DNA of 8,558 nucleotides from Candidatus Colimorpha enterica (GTDB lineage: Bacteria; Bacillota; Clostridia; Oscillospirales; CAG-272): the NCBI GenBank assembly GCA_000433515.1, contig FR891189.1, positions 24,543 to 33,100 on the forward strand. The letters run 5' to 3'. This document shows positions 1 to 4,688 of this stretch, piece after piece. Under the pieces are notes generated by a model. The model worked only from the letters and a program-made list of their open reading frames with translations. It had not been told where the DNA came from and did no database searches. The position numbers and the translations under genes are program-made. Position 1 is the stretch's first letter, and the number at the start of each line of letters is the position of its first letter.

Positions 1-329
1 CCGGCAAGCATCACCGCAGGATAAAGCCCGCGGGCAAGATTCCCCGCGTCGGCAACAAATACGGCAATGTCCGGACGTTTTTCCCGCAGTCTGAACGTCA
101 CGGTCTTCTCGTCGGGCGACACTCCGGAAAGAGAATACACTCCCGGCAGGTCGGAAAGCGTGACCCTGTGCCGCACAAGCCCCGGCTTTATCTCCGCAGA
201 TGTTTCGGAAACCGTGACACCGGGACGGTTCCCTGTCGTTCTGTGCATCCCTGTCAGACAGTTGAAAAGCGTGGTTTTCCCGCAGTTCGGCGCACCGAGA
301 AGCACCGCATCAAAATTACCTTTTTCCAT
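1..329 (-). CDS. feoB: Ferrous iron transporter FeoB, N-terminal GTPase part (3' end outside window)
   Basis: FeoB is the inner-membrane Fe(II) importer with an N-terminal cytoplasmic G domain; only the first 109 residues are present. Visible motifs are G1 GAPNCGKTT at residues 12-20, a probable G2 threonine in the NRPGVTVS stretch (34-41), and G3 DLPG at 60-63 followed by VYSLSGVSPDEK, which is characteristic of FeoB rather than of other small GTPases. The G4 NxxD and all membrane segments would lie beyond position 1. The ATG at 329 is preceded by GGGGTG seven bases upstream. No feoA-like frame is found directly upstream; the frame ending next to the start closes quickly, so feoA is absent here or lies elsewhere. 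The second residue of G1 is Ala where many FeoB proteins have Asn (GNPN), a mild variant. The family call is firm; the identity of the rest of the protein is inferred. Confidence 0.9.
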   Translation of the reverse strand, partial: MEKGNFDAVLLGAPNCGKTTLFNCLTGMHRTTGNRPGVTVSETSAEIKPGLVRHRVTLSDLPGVYSLSGVSPDEKTVTFRLREKRPDIAVFVADAGNLARGLYPAVMLA

Positions 330-669
330 TTTTCAGCACCCCGATAGCCGTTATCAGTCGGGAATTACGCCGCTTTTCCGTTATTGATAAGATAAAAAAC
401 GGCTTTTCTGCCCGCCACTAATTCATATTCTCCGCCGCGCGCAGGTATTACTTCATCTTGTTTTCATTCAGTTAACAATAAAGATTATCGCTGTTAATAA
501 AATTAACAATCTTATGGAAATTTGCATTGATTGTGAATTCCGTTCACCTTTTCAACACATTTTTTTATCCTGCAGTTTGCTCACGCTTAACAAAAGGGTG
601 ATATCATATTGTCCGCCGGAGAAACCCGACCGGCATATTATTACATAACCAGAAAGGTTGGAATCCAAA
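330..669. other. AT-rich divergent intergenic region, no gene seen
   Basis: These 340 bases separate the divergent feoB (minus) and lipoprotein (plus) genes. I see no coding frame with a credible ribosome binding site. The region holds a TTAACAAT direct repeat (472-479 and 503-510, 31 bp apart), a perfect dyad at 492-508, and a short GCCGG/CCGGC stem at 615-634 in the probable leader of the lipoprotein gene. On the minus strand a weak GC stem followed by six T residues (about 395-420) lies in the feoB leader and could be a leaky attenuator, but the stem is short. No convincing sigma-A promoter for the lipoprotein gene was found; the best -35-like TTGCTC at 577-582 has poor -10 partners. Confidence 0.6.
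482..509 (-). promoter_or_regulatory. Candidate feoB promoter with embedded dyad operator
   Basis: Read on the minus strand there is TTGTTA (504-509) and TAATCT (482-487) with a 16-bp spacer, each a four-of-six match to the sigma-A hexamers. The spacer is largely occupied by a perfect dyad, TGTTAAT-AAA-ATTAACA (492-508, 7-bp arms, 3-bp centre), which also covers part of the -35. A dyad in this place would suit a repressor such as an iron regulator, but the 7-3-7 layout is not the classical Fur 7-1-7 box. The leader would be about 145 bases. Both promoter and operator are inferred from position and symmetry only. Confidence 0.35.
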
Positions 670-900
670 ATGAAAAAGCTCATGGCTGTTCTGATGGCTG
701 CGGCGCTTATCTCCGCATCCGCAATGCTCGCTTCCTGCGACAATAATAATAACAACGGCAAGGAAAGCGGTTCCGTTTCAACAAGCGGCACTGTTGACAA
801 CAGCAAGACCACCGATGGCTCCGCTCCCGAGAGCACCTCTGCTCCCGCCGCTTCTTCTGCAGACGAGACCTCCGCTCCTGCTTCTTCTGCAGCTGCTTAA
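670..900 (+). CDS. Small Ser/Ala/Asn-rich lipoprotein, function unknown
   Basis: The product is a 76-residue protein with a clear lipoprotein signal peptide: MKK, a hydrophobic alanine-rich core (residues 5-18), and the lipobox LASC with the lipidated cysteine at 23. After the cysteine the chain is DNNNNNGKESG followed by a Ser/Thr/Ala/Pro-rich tail with repeated SAP-like units and no predicted fold. It therefore looks like an anchored flexible spacer with no domain attached. The ATG at 670 is chosen over the in-frame TTG at 658 because the lysines and hydrophobic core then start directly; AAAGG (653-657) lies 12 bases upstream, a little far. A terminator follows, so the gene is probably monocistronic. 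I do not recognise a family. It could be a decaying or minimal lipoprotein, or an abundant surface peptide; the signal peptide argues that it is expressed. Confidence 0.75.
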   Translation: MKKLMAVLMAAALISASAMLASCDNNNNNGKESGSVSTSGTVDNSKTTDGSAPESTSAPAASSADETSAPASSAAA

Positions 901-917
901 TCGGTAAGTATCGTCAC

Positions 918-955
918 AAATCTCCCCTCCGGAATCCGGATCGGAGATTTTTTCT
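918..955 (+). terminator. Rho-independent terminator of the lipoprotein gene
   Basis: AAATCTCC (918-925) pairs perfectly with GGAGATTT (943-950), with further pairing of TCC (928-930) and GGA (938-940) inside. A T-rich run continues to 955. It lies 18 bases after the stop codon of the lipoprotein gene. Confidence 0.85.
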
Positions 956-986
956 TTGACTTCACACCGATTTTACATAACAGCGG

Positions 987-1015
987 TTGCAATCAAAGAC
1001 CTTTTGAGATATAAT
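987..1015 (+). promoter_or_regulatory. Sigma-A promoter of the DUF368/PopT gene
   Basis: TTGCAA (987-992) and a perfect TATAAT (1010-1015) are separated by 17 bp. Transcription would start near 1022 and give a leader of about 30 bases that ends in the GAGGT ribosome binding site (1042-1046). This makes the transporter gene independent of the lipoprotein gene, which is closed off by its own terminator. Confidence 0.8.
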
Positions 1016-1052
1016 ATCAAAACATGAGTTTCGGCAAAACTGAGGTAAAAAC

Positions 1053-1943
1053 ATGAAGAAATCATTTCTGTCGGTTCTGAAAGAGCCTGTCTGCGGCTTT
1101 TTCATGGCGGTCGCGGACAGTGTCCCCGGCGTTTCGGGAGGAACCGTGGCTTTTCTTGCCGGGGTCTACGGCGACTTTATCGGCTCTTTCGGAAATATCG
1201 TCGGCAAGGACAAAGAAAAGCGCAAAAAATCTCTCCTCTTTCTCCTGCGCCTCGGAATCGGCTGGCTCATCGGCATGGGGCTGTCCGTCACGCTTCTTGA
1301 AAGCATGTTCACAAAACATATATACGAAATAAGCTCGCTGTTCCTCGGACTTGTAGCGGCATCGATACCGCTGATCGTCACGGAAGAAAGAGAGACCCTG
1401 AAAAAATGCCGTCTGTGGCACATCCTCTTCTTCCTCGCCGGTGCCGGAGCCGTCGTCGGGCTCAGCCTGCTCCATTTCAGGGCGGCAACCGACAGCATGA
1501 ATATAGCCTCCGCACTCTACGTCCTTATCGGAGGCGCACTCGCCGTCTCCGCAATGGTGCTTCCCGGAATATCAGGCTCTACTCTGCTCCTCGCGTTCGG
1601 ATTGTATGTGCCGATAATCACCGGGCTGAAAAAGTTCTTCTCACTTGACTTCTCGTCGTTCGCGCTCCTGTTCATCTTCGGGGTCGGGGTGCTTGCCGGC
1701 ATCTTCTGCTCCTTCAGGGGCATTAATTACCTGCTGAAAAACCACCGTCCGGCAACGGTCTCGGCAATCGTCGGTCTTATGGCAGGCTCACTTTACGCCG
1801 TTGTAATGGGTCCCACAACGCTTGACGAGCCGAAAGCGGCAATCAGCGCCTCAACCTTCAGCATCGTATTCTTCGTCATAGGGATCGCTGTTGTCACCGT
1901 GTTCGCGCTCACAAAGTATTCAGCCGTAAAAAAGCGCAGCTGA
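1053..1943 (+). CDS. popT: DUF368 / PopT-type undecaprenyl-phosphate transporter
   Basis: This 296-residue polytopic membrane protein belongs to the DUF368 family. Members were recently assigned as PopT, which recycles the lipid carrier undecaprenyl phosphate across the cytoplasmic membrane for peptidoglycan and other envelope polymer synthesis. The two inverted halves are recognisable from paired signature loops: VADSVPGVSGGTVAFLAGVY at residues 20-39 and MVLPGISGSTLLLAFGLY at 168-185. Around eight hydrophobic segments are separated by short loops, and a basic KDKEKRKKS loop (52-60) lies after the first signature. Length fits the family. The ATG has GAGGT with six-base spacing and its own promoter. 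It is probably monocistronic, with a strong terminator after it. The family is certain; the transport role is transferred from characterised homologues, and the symbol follows that usage. Confidence 0.88.
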   Translation: MKKSFLSVLKEPVCGFFMAVADSVPGVSGGTVAFLAGVYGDFIGSFGNIVGKDKEKRKKSLLFLLRLGIGWLIGMGLSVTLLESMFTKHIYEISSLFLGLVAASIPLIVTEERETLKKCRLWHILFFLAGAGAVVGLSLLHFRAATDSMNIASALYVLIGGALAVSAMVLPGISGSTLLLAFGLYVPIITGLKKFFSLDFSSFALLFIFGVGVLAGIFCSFRGINYLLKNHRPATVSAIVGLMAGSLYAVVMGPTTLDEPKAAISASTFSIVFFVIGIAVVTVFALTKYSAVKKRS

Positions 1944-1955
1944 AAATAACCATAA

Positions 1956-2003
1956 AAACACCTGTCCCCCGAATCGGAAATCCGGTTCGGGGGACAGGTG
2001 TTT
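1956..2003. terminator. Bidirectional 22-bp hairpin terminator between convergent genes
   Basis: The sequence from 1956 to 1977 pairs with 1982-2003 over 22 positions with one G-T wobble and an AAAT loop. On the plus strand the stem ends in TTT; on the minus strand it runs into TTTTT, so termination is probably stronger for the leftward AbrB-like gene. It lies 12 bases after popT and 56 bases beyond the end of the minus-strand gene and serves both. Confidence 0.9.
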
Positions 2004-2059
2004 CCCGTTTCTCAGGGAATATTATCCGCGCAGGATAAATATAATCAGTCTGTAAGCGT

Positions 2060-2311
2060 TCAGCGGAGAGAGGTTCTCAGCTCGGCAATGCAGTCAAGGC
2101 AAACAAGCTTGCCCTTGTAGTAGGTGACATTGTCGGCATTGCCGCAGAAGATGCAGGACGGCTGATACTTCTTGAGGATGATTCTCTCGTCGTCAACGAA
2201 GATCTCGACAGCGTCGCCCTTCTTGGCGATATCCATGTTCTTTCTGATCTCGATGGGAAGAACGATCCTTCCGAGCTCGTCTACTTTTCTTACGATTCCT
2301 GTTGATTTCAT
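2060..2311 (-). CDS. AbrB/SpoVT-family transcription regulator with C-terminal zinc knuckle
   Basis: The 83-residue product begins with the swapped-hairpin AbrB DNA-binding domain: MKSTGIVRKVDELGRIVLPIEIRKNMDI (1-28), then GDAVEIFVDDERIILKKY (32-49). AbrB, Abh and SpoVT use this fold as dimers or tetramers to bind AT-rich promoter DNA during the transition to stationary phase and sporulation. The tail has two CxxC pairs, C53-C56 and C71-C74, which fit one Zn(II) site and replace the usual multimerisation region. The ATG at 2311 was chosen over an upstream in-frame TTG-type start at 2332 because the conserved family start MKSTG follows it and GGAGG lies eight bases before it. It is divergent from spmA-spmB, so it may control them or itself, but that is inference. 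Similar AbrB-zinc proteins are common in clostridia. Its true targets are unknown. Confidence 0.88.
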   Translation of the reverse strand: MKSTGIVRKVDELGRIVLPIEIRKNMDIAKKGDAVEIFVDDERIILKKYQPSCIFCGNADNVTYYKGKLVCLDCIAELRTSLR

Positions 2312-2381
2312 TTTGAAAGCCTCCGTACACATTTATTTAACATTTCAGGGCAGGTGTGAGAGCAGCCCGTCATGTCATTTT

Positions 2382-2396
2382 GGGAGTAAAGCTCCC
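2382..2396 (-). promoter_or_regulatory. Leader hairpin of the AbrB-like gene
   Basis: GGGAG (2382-2386) and CTCCC (2392-2396) form a perfect 5-bp GC-rich stem with a five-base loop in the long 5' leader of the AbrB-like mRNA, just inside the predicted transcript start. No T run follows on either strand, so it is not a terminator. It may stabilise the 5' end of the message. The function is a guess. Confidence 0.4.
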
Positions 2397-2414
2397 GGAT
2401 TTCCTTTCGACATT

Positions 2415-2443
2415 ATTCTACCATATATTAGTACGGACGTCAA
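2415..2443 (-). promoter_or_regulatory. Sigma-A promoter of the AbrB-like gene
   Basis: On the minus strand TTGACG (2438-2443) and TAGAAT (2415-2420) are each five-of-six matches to consensus, with a 17-bp spacer. Start of transcription is expected near 2408, giving a leader of almost 100 bases, which is long for an 83-codon gene. The AT-rich stretch directly upstream (2455-2485, with TTTAAATTTAA and GTTAAC) could be an UP element or an AbrB-type binding site shared with spmA. Confidence 0.75.
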
Positions 2444-2540
2444 GAGGTTTTGTGGACATTTTTAAATTTAACATTTTGTTAACACATTCCCGTGCAAGGC
2501 TCTATTTTCCTTGTTTACGGATATACGGAGGTGACATATC

Positions 2541-3149
2541 ATGGCGGTCAGAATTTCCGGCATAATCATCGCTGTTTCGTTTGTATTCGCCCTTTTCAGC
2601 GGAAATATGACGGCGCTTTCGGAGGCTGCAGTGTCCGGATGCTCCCGTGCGGTTACTCTTACCATGTCGCTTATCGGCATGATGTGCCTGTGGAGCGGAG
2701 TGATGCGATGCGCGGAAAAGCTCGGATTTCTTGACAGGTTGTCAGCAGTTATGTCCCCTGTTCTGAAACCGCTCTTTCCGGAGGCATGGAAGAGCGGGCG
2801 CGGAATACCTGAGATTTCAGCCGCGATAACCGCCAATATACTCGGGGTGGGCAATGCCGCAACGCCGCTCGCGACGGCCGCCATGAAATCGCTTTCCGAC
2901 GGAAAAAGCGACACTGCAACCGACGATATGATCACCTTCACCGTTCTCGGAACTGCGTTCCCGTGTGCCGTGCCAACGACAATTATCTCGCTCAGAGCCG
3001 CAGCGGGAAGCAGAACCCCTTTGGACATTCTGCCGACCGTCTGGATATGCTCGGTCTGCCTGTCGGTTTTTGCCGCCGTTCTTTCGCGTACACTTGCATT
3101 TTCCGGAGCATCCGCAAAACGGAAAAAACGGCGCACAGGTGATTTATGA
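2541..3149 (+). CDS. spmA: Spore maturation protein A
   Basis: SpmA is an integral membrane protein of the nucleoside-recognition (Gate) domain family; with SpmB it is needed for full dehydration of the spore core and heat resistance in Bacillus and Clostridium. The product has 202 residues, close to the usual size of about 195. It shows an N-terminal membrane segment (6-20), a second (38-55), the signature TANILGVGNAATPLATAAMK at 97-116, a helix rich in small residues around 132-155, a last membrane segment (165-187) and a basic tail KRKKRR. The ATG has GGAGGTGA (2527-2534) six bases upstream. Its last codons overlap spmB by four bases (ATGA), so the two are translationally coupled. No clear sigma-A promoter was found; sporulation sigma factors may read it, but I could not assign a site. 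Confidence 0.92.
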   Translation: MAVRISGIIIAVSFVFALFSGNMTALSEAAVSGCSRAVTLTMSLIGMMCLWSGVMRCAEKLGFLDRLSAVMSPVLKPLFPEAWKSGRGIPEISAAITANILGVGNAATPLATAAMKSLSDGKSDTATDDMITFTVLGTAFPCAVPTTIISLRAAAGSRTPLDILPTVWICSVCLSVFAAVLSRTLAFSGASAKRKKRRTGDL

Positions 3150-3667
3150 CATACTTTGCAGAACTTATAATTCCCGCTCTGCTTGCCGTCTTCGGGCTCT
3201 GCTGTGCATTTTCACGCAAGGATATGCCCGGCGCGTTTCTTGACGGCGCAAAGGAAGGTCTGCACTCCGGCATCGGACTTCTTCCCGCGCTTGTCATCCT
3301 TATGACCGCAGTCACGATGTTCTCGGCAAGCGGTCTGGCCGATGCCGTCTCCGGGGTGTGCGCTCCGTTTCTTTCAAAAATGGGAATACCGGAGGAGCTT
3401 GTGTCATTCATAATCGTCCGCCCGGTGTCCGGAAGCGGCTCTATCGCTCTTCTGAATGAAATATTTGAGAAAACCGGTCCCGACAGCTTCCCGTCAAAGT
3501 GCGCATCGGTAATTATGGCATCGTCGGACACGCTGATCTACGTCACGGCGGTTTATATGTCGGCAGCGGGCGTGAAAAAGACAAGACATACCCTTCCGGC
3601 GGCTTTTCTTGTAATGCTTCTCGGAATATTTCTCTCCTGCCTGCTTGTGCGCGTGATGTGCCGATAA
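3146..3667 (+). CDS. spmB: Spore maturation protein B
   Basis: This is the partner of SpmA: a 173-residue membrane protein of the same Gate family, near the usual 175-180 residues. Visible features are an N-terminal hydrophobic segment (6-22), a second around 43-60, the conserved VRPVSGSGSIALLNEIF at 91-107, GPDSFPSKCASVIMASSDT at 111-129, and a final membrane segment (150-171). It starts inside the spmA stop region (ATGA) and lacks a separate ribosome binding site beyond the CAGGTG shortly before, which agrees with coupling. Its stop lies only five bases from the stop of the convergent sigma-like gene, leaving no room for an intergenic terminator. Confidence 0.92.
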   Translation: MTYFAELIIPALLAVFGLCCAFSRKDMPGAFLDGAKEGLHSGIGLLPALVILMTAVTMFSASGLADAVSGVCAPFLSKMGIPEELVSFIIVRPVSGSGSIALLNEIFEKTGPDSFPSKCASVIMASSDTLIYVTAVYMSAAGVKKTRHTLPAAFLVMLLGIFLSCLLVRVMCR

Positions 3668-3672
3668 CCGCC

Positions 3673-4098
3673 TCATTCCACCATGGCCGCCCCGGCGCTT
3701 CCGTCCGTCATCATCCTGTAAATGCTGTCAAGAGCCGCATCCTTTATCCTGTACACCTGCGACTTTTCGATCGCCAGCCACTCCATTATGTCGTCCGCGG
3801 CGTGCCCGCTTCCGCCGGTGATGAAGAAACGCCCGATAACGATCCTCTGCCTCGGGGGAAGCCGATCAACCATACCGGATATCATCTCCCTGCGCATTTT
3901 TACGACCGCCAGACGCAGCCTCAGCTCTTCCCTCTGCCCGATCTGATCATTAAAGCGGTCATCCGGTGCATCTCCGTCCGAGGTGCTTTGTACTGCACGG
4001 TCTATTACGCACATTTGTTCGTTTATAACATCCTCACTGCGGCAAAGAATCGCGTATTCGCGGAGAAATCCAGCCGCCTGCTGTCGCTTTTCATTCAT
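3673..4098 (-). CDS. Phage-type sigma-70 region 4-like regulator (ArpU/RinA/DUF1492-like)
   Basis: The product is 141 residues from the chosen ATG. An N-terminal helical half (1-75, with REELRLRLAVVKMRREMISGMV) precedes LPPRQRIVIGRFFITGGSGHAADDIMEWLAIEKSQVYRIKDAALDSIYRMM (80-130), which has the layout of sigma region 4: an RQR-type helix, then a helix-turn-helix at about 100-126. Small proteins of this type (ArpU, RinA, DUF1492 relatives) are late-gene activators in Gram-positive phages and mobile elements. It is divergent from a repressor-protease pair and has its own consensus promoter. The start is uncertain: GAGGAGG lies 14 bases before the ATG at 4098; an in-frame ATG at 4194 would give 173 residues but would add an unconvincing Ile-rich stretch and has no good ribosome binding site. 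The DNA-binding role is inferred from motif pattern; the targets are unknown. Confidence 0.7.
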   Translation of the reverse strand: MNEKRQQAAGFLREYAILCRSEDVINEQMCVIDRAVQSTSDGDAPDDRFNDQIGQREELRLRLAVVKMRREMISGMVDRLPPRQRIVIGRFFITGGSGHAADDIMEWLAIEKSQVYRIKDAALDSIYRMMTDGSAGAAMVE

Positions 4099-4119
4099 TT
4101 CAGCACATTTCGCCTCCTC
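4098..4119 (-). promoter_or_regulatory. Ribosome binding site with two-codon mini-ORF ahead of the sigma-like gene
   Basis: GAGGAGG (4113-4119 on the minus strand) is four bases from an ATG at 4108 that reads ATG-TGC-TGA and stops one base before the ATG at 4098. The best-placed start for this strong site is thus a two-codon frame, and the real gene would be reached by termination and reinitiation or by a long 14-base spacing. This bears on the start choice and may lower or tune translation. Confidence 0.4.
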
Positions 4120-4154
4120 AGGGAAGCGCCTTTCACCTTTGATTATGATAATTT

Positions 4155-4170
4155 TTCCGGTAATCGGGAA
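4155..4170. promoter_or_regulatory. Third operator-like dyad (O3) upstream of the repressor promoter
   Basis: TTCCG-GTAATC-GGGAA matches the TTCCG-N6-CGGAA pattern of the two neighbouring sites with one mismatch. It lies about 60 bp before the expected start of the rightward transcript, a position suited to activation or to looping, and in the leader of the leftward transcript. Its centre is 103 bp from O1, close to ten helical turns. Confidence 0.45.
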
Positions 4171-4187
4171 TAATTCTGTTCCAACCG

Positions 4188-4216
4188 TTGACATCCTCAC
4201 TTTTCCGTGTTATAAT
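4188..4216 (+). promoter_or_regulatory. Perfect-consensus sigma-A promoter for the repressor-protease pair
   Basis: TTGACA (4188-4193) and TATAAT (4211-4216) with a 17-bp spacer match the sigma-A consensus exactly. Expected start is near 4223, giving a leader of about 106 bases to the repressor ATG. The transcript runs through the leftward promoter and through operators O1 and O2. Confidence 0.85.
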
Positions 4217-4251
4217 TGTGTCAAGGCAGTTCCCTACCGGAGTATGTATAT

Positions 4252-4280
4252 ATTATATTCCGAAAATTCGGAATTGTCAA
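4252..4280 (-). promoter_or_regulatory. Perfect-consensus leftward sigma-A promoter for the sigma-like gene
   Basis: Read on the minus strand: TTGACA (4275-4280), 17-bp spacer, TATAAT (4252-4257). Expected start is near 4245. It faces the rightward promoter, and the two starts are about 20 bp apart with overlapping transcripts, so polymerases would collide. The spacer contains operator O1, so repressor bound there would block polymerase directly. Confidence 0.85.
4258..4273. promoter_or_regulatory. Operator O1, perfect dyad inside the leftward promoter spacer
   Basis: TTCCGAA-AA-TTCGGAA is a perfect inverted repeat with 7-bp arms. It fills the 17-bp spacer between the -35 and -10 of the leftward promoter almost completely. 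Size and symmetry fit a dimeric Cro/CI-type repressor, and such a repressor is encoded 56 bp to the right. Confidence 0.7.
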
Positions 4281-4298
4281 TACCTTTTCATAAAATTT

Positions 4299-4314
4299 TT
4301 CCGTTTTGCCGGAA
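4299..4314. promoter_or_regulatory. Operator O2, dyad next to the repressor ribosome binding site
   Basis: TTCCG-TTTTGC-CGGAA shares both 5-bp half-sites with O1 at the same spacing but has a different centre. Its centre is 41 bp from that of O1, about four helical turns, so dimers would lie on the same face of the DNA. It ends two bases before the AAAGAGG ribosome binding site, in the repressor leader, where bound protein could act as a roadblock for autorepression. Confidence 0.6.
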
Positions 4315-4328
4315 AGAAAGAGGTATCT

Positions 4329-4688
4329 ATGTTTTCGGATATTCTCACAGAGCTTCTCGGGGAGCGCGGTATAAACACTCTCAGGCTTGCGAAAGAGATC
4401 GGCGTGCCGAAATCGCTGGTGTATGAATGGAAAAACGGCGAACGCGAGCCCAGCGTCGCAAATATGGTAAAGATTTCGGACTATTTCGGAGTTCCGCTTG
4501 AATACCTTGCCGGAAAAACCCCCGTTCCCGCACCCGACGACAGCGAAAAAGAGCTGATCGTCATGCTCCGCGCCGCCCGCGAGATCTCAAAGGACGACCA
4601 CGACGAGCTTATAAACAGCTTCAAGAAAAATCTCGGCGCCTACCTGCAGTCAAAGACCGGAAATGACAAACCGAAAGATCGCGGCTGA
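4329..4688 (+). CDS. Xre/CI-type repressor of an ImmR-ImmA-like switch
   Basis: The 119-residue protein has an HTH_3 (Cro/CI) domain at residues 5-61: TLRLAKEIGVPKSLVYEWKNGEREPS (17-42) covers the two helices that read DNA, and ISDYFGVPLEYLAGK (49-63) is the typical end of the domain. A PAPDDSEKE linker leads to a helical tail (73-107) of the kind that mediates dimerisation and is the cleavage region in ImmR-type repressors. The ATG at 4329 has AAAGAGG five bases upstream; longer in-frame extensions reach into the promoter and are not credible. The last 26 bases overlap the protease gene. By analogy with ICEBs1 it should repress the divergent leftward promoter, where a matching perfect dyad lies, and be removed by its protease partner. 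DNA target and regulation are inferred. Confidence 0.88.
   Translation: MFSDILTELLGERGINTLRLAKEIGVPKSLVYEWKNGEREPSVANMVKISDYFGVPLEYLAGKTPVPAPDDSEKELIVMLRAAREISKDDHDELINSFKKNLGAYLQSKTGNDKPKDRG

Noticed and set aside
395..420. Possible terminator or attenuator in the feoB leader on the minus strand
   Set aside because: A run of six T residues is present, but the preceding stem has only three or so GC pairs; too weak to list as a terminator.
1062..1498. Long minus-strand frames inside the DUF368/PopT gene
   Set aside because: They are shadows of the real gene on the other strand: no start signals, biased composition, and the plus-strand product has clear family motifs.
2468..3531. Long minus-strand frames across spmA and spmB
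   Set aside because: They overlap well-recognised spm genes and show no recognisable domains or ribosome binding sites.
4099..4200. N-terminal extension of the sigma-like protein to 4194 or 4200
   Set aside because: It has no proper ribosome binding site, contains an Ile-rich stretch overlapping the O3 dyad, and gives a length above that usual for the family. It is kept only as an alternative.
4188..4328. Upstream extension of the repressor frame to 4188, giving 166 residues
   Set aside because: The added 47 codons cover both consensus promoters and operator O1, have no ribosome binding site, and lack any family resemblance; the ATG at 4329 has a well-placed AAAGAGG and the normal start of an HTH domain.
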